DNA of 34,315 bases from Microcystis wesenbergii FACHB-1317 (lineage in GTDB: Bacteria > Cyanobacteriota > Cyanobacteriia > Cyanobacteriales > Microcystaceae). This document shows, piece after piece, positions 33,569 to 34,315 of the stretch. The notes under the pieces were generated by a model. The model was given only the letters and a program-made list of their open reading frames with translations. It ran no database searches and had not been told where the DNA came from. The stretch is from positions 1 through 34,315 of the forward strand of contig NZ_JACJQV010000158.1 of NCBI RefSeq assembly GCF_014696875.1. The letters are read 5' to 3'. The stretch's first letter is position 1. The number at the start of each line of letters is the position of its first letter. The translations under genes were made by a program, and so were the position numbers.

Positions 33569-33752
33569 CTAAGGCTGTCAGTCCTAAAACCACAAATCTA
33601 TTCCTGGCCACAAACAGAAAATGGCGTTGCTGATTTGAGATACGAATCTTCTTTTGTGGGATTTTTAAAACCTAGTGGGACTTAAACGATCAACAAGAGT
33701 ATAATAGAGTATAATCGTTAAAGAATAAGCACTTTACGTTGAAAGAGCAGCG
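33569..33752. other. flank and left end of the IS701-type element
   Basis: No gene. The direct repeat AGAGTATAAT occurs twice in succession (around 33697-33717) and contains TATAAT boxes that could serve the transposase. The IS terminal inverted repeat cannot be verified without the right end. Confidence 0.4.
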
Positions 33753-34315
33753 ATGAAAGAGACAACCCCAGCCGCGATGCCCCCATGCTTTGACCGATGG
33801 TGTCGGCGGTTTGACAATTGCTTCAAAAACGAAGCGCAAAAAAACGGCTTCAGACAATATTTAGGAGGATTATTAGGGGAAAGTGAGAGGAAAAACCTCA
33901 CTCAAATGGCCAATAATGCCGTCGGAGTAGTTTATAACCGATTACATCACTTTTTGACCGAATCTCCTTGGTCAGACCGTCAGGTGAATGAATGTCGGTT
34001 GCAAGTGATGAACCAATGCCGCCAGACGCAAATCCCCCGAGGATTTTCCCTGATTGTCGATGACTCAGGACATCGAAAAAGTGGCAATCTGACCGCCGGA
34101 GTTGGCAGGCAGTACTTGGGAGAAATTGGCAAGACAGACAACGGAATAGTCGCCGTCACTACTCATCTCTACGACGGCAAAAAAAGTGTCCCCCTAGACA
34201 TTGAAATTTATCAACCGGCTAGTTCCTTAGCCGAGGGGAAAGAAGACAAAGAATTTAAGAAGAAACCGGAGATAGCGATAGATTTAATTGACCGGAGCTT
34301 AAGCAGAGGCTATCG
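33753..34315 (+). CDS. IS701-family transposase, N-terminal part (runs off right edge)
   Basis: 187 codons are visible from ATG 33753. The peptide begins MKETTPAAMPPCFDRWCRRF and has FRQYLGGLLGESERKNLTQM. It also has HHFLTESPWSDRQVNECRLQ and the first catalytic Asp region FSLIVDDSGHRKSGNLTAGV, followed by RQYLGEIGKTDNGIVAVTTH. These are the hallmarks of IS701-family DDE transposases, about 400 residues when complete. No frameshift is seen up to the window edge. Confidence 0.88.
   Translation, partial: MKETTPAAMPPCFDRWCRRFDNCFKNEAQKNGFRQYLGGLLGESERKNLTQMANNAVGVVYNRLHHFLTESPWSDRQVNECRLQVMNQCRQTQIPRGFSLIVDDSGHRKSGNLTAGVGRQYLGEIGKTDNGIVAVTTHLYDGKKSVPLDIEIYQPASSLAEGKEDKEFKKKPEIAIDLIDRSLSRGY

Overview
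The window is from a cyanobacterium, most likely Microcystis or a close relative (species is inference). The sequence shows a ferredoxin-type glutamate synthase, a dnaK3-dnaJ pair, xisH/xisI, a class 2 dihydroorotate dehydrogenase and at least eleven copies of the HIP1 octamer GCGATCGC (for example near 9698, 10768, 14203, 14534, 14892, 16157 and 25439). It also shows heptamer tandem arrays and transposon debris between most genes. Both ends of the window fall inside insertion sequences: the start of an ISAzo13-type transposase on the left and of an IS701-family transposase on the right.

Layout. 1-13320: housekeeping genes among repeats: ndk, an RluA-family pseudouridine synthase, dnaK3 and dnaJ, pyrD, a DUF3352 protein, folC and comB. 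The xisH-xisI pair follows, then an 870-base gene-free stretch with two 171-base copies of a hairpin-rich element, and an elongator tRNA-Met. 13374-15500: a LysM/M23 cell-wall hydrolase with a terminator and a long structured-looking 5' leader. 15660-23500: accessory region with a single-chain restriction-methylation enzyme, a 217-base MITE-like element, a metzincin protease with FG-GAP repeats and relics (FG-GAP fragment, broken RelE toxin beside an intact antitoxin, 5' stump of a C5 DNA methyltransferase, orphan Phd/YefM antitoxin). 23567-28171: ferredoxin-dependent glutamate synthase. 28500-33325: surface-glycan-type genes (polytopic membrane protein, family 2 glycosyltransferase, SAM methyltransferase), scarred by a direct duplication and an IS1 remnant.

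How the genes relate. DnaK3 and DnaJ form a chaperone pair. FolC and ComB are co-oriented without an evident functional link. XisH and XisI overlap and are probably translated together. The restriction enzyme, methyltransferase stump and toxin-antitoxin relics look like a worn defence island. The most unexplained signals are the twin 171-base element behind xisHI, the leader of the M23 gene, the 33-base leader shared by the restriction gene and the position upstream of the methyltransferase stump, and the composite repeat present three times next to or inside gene ends.
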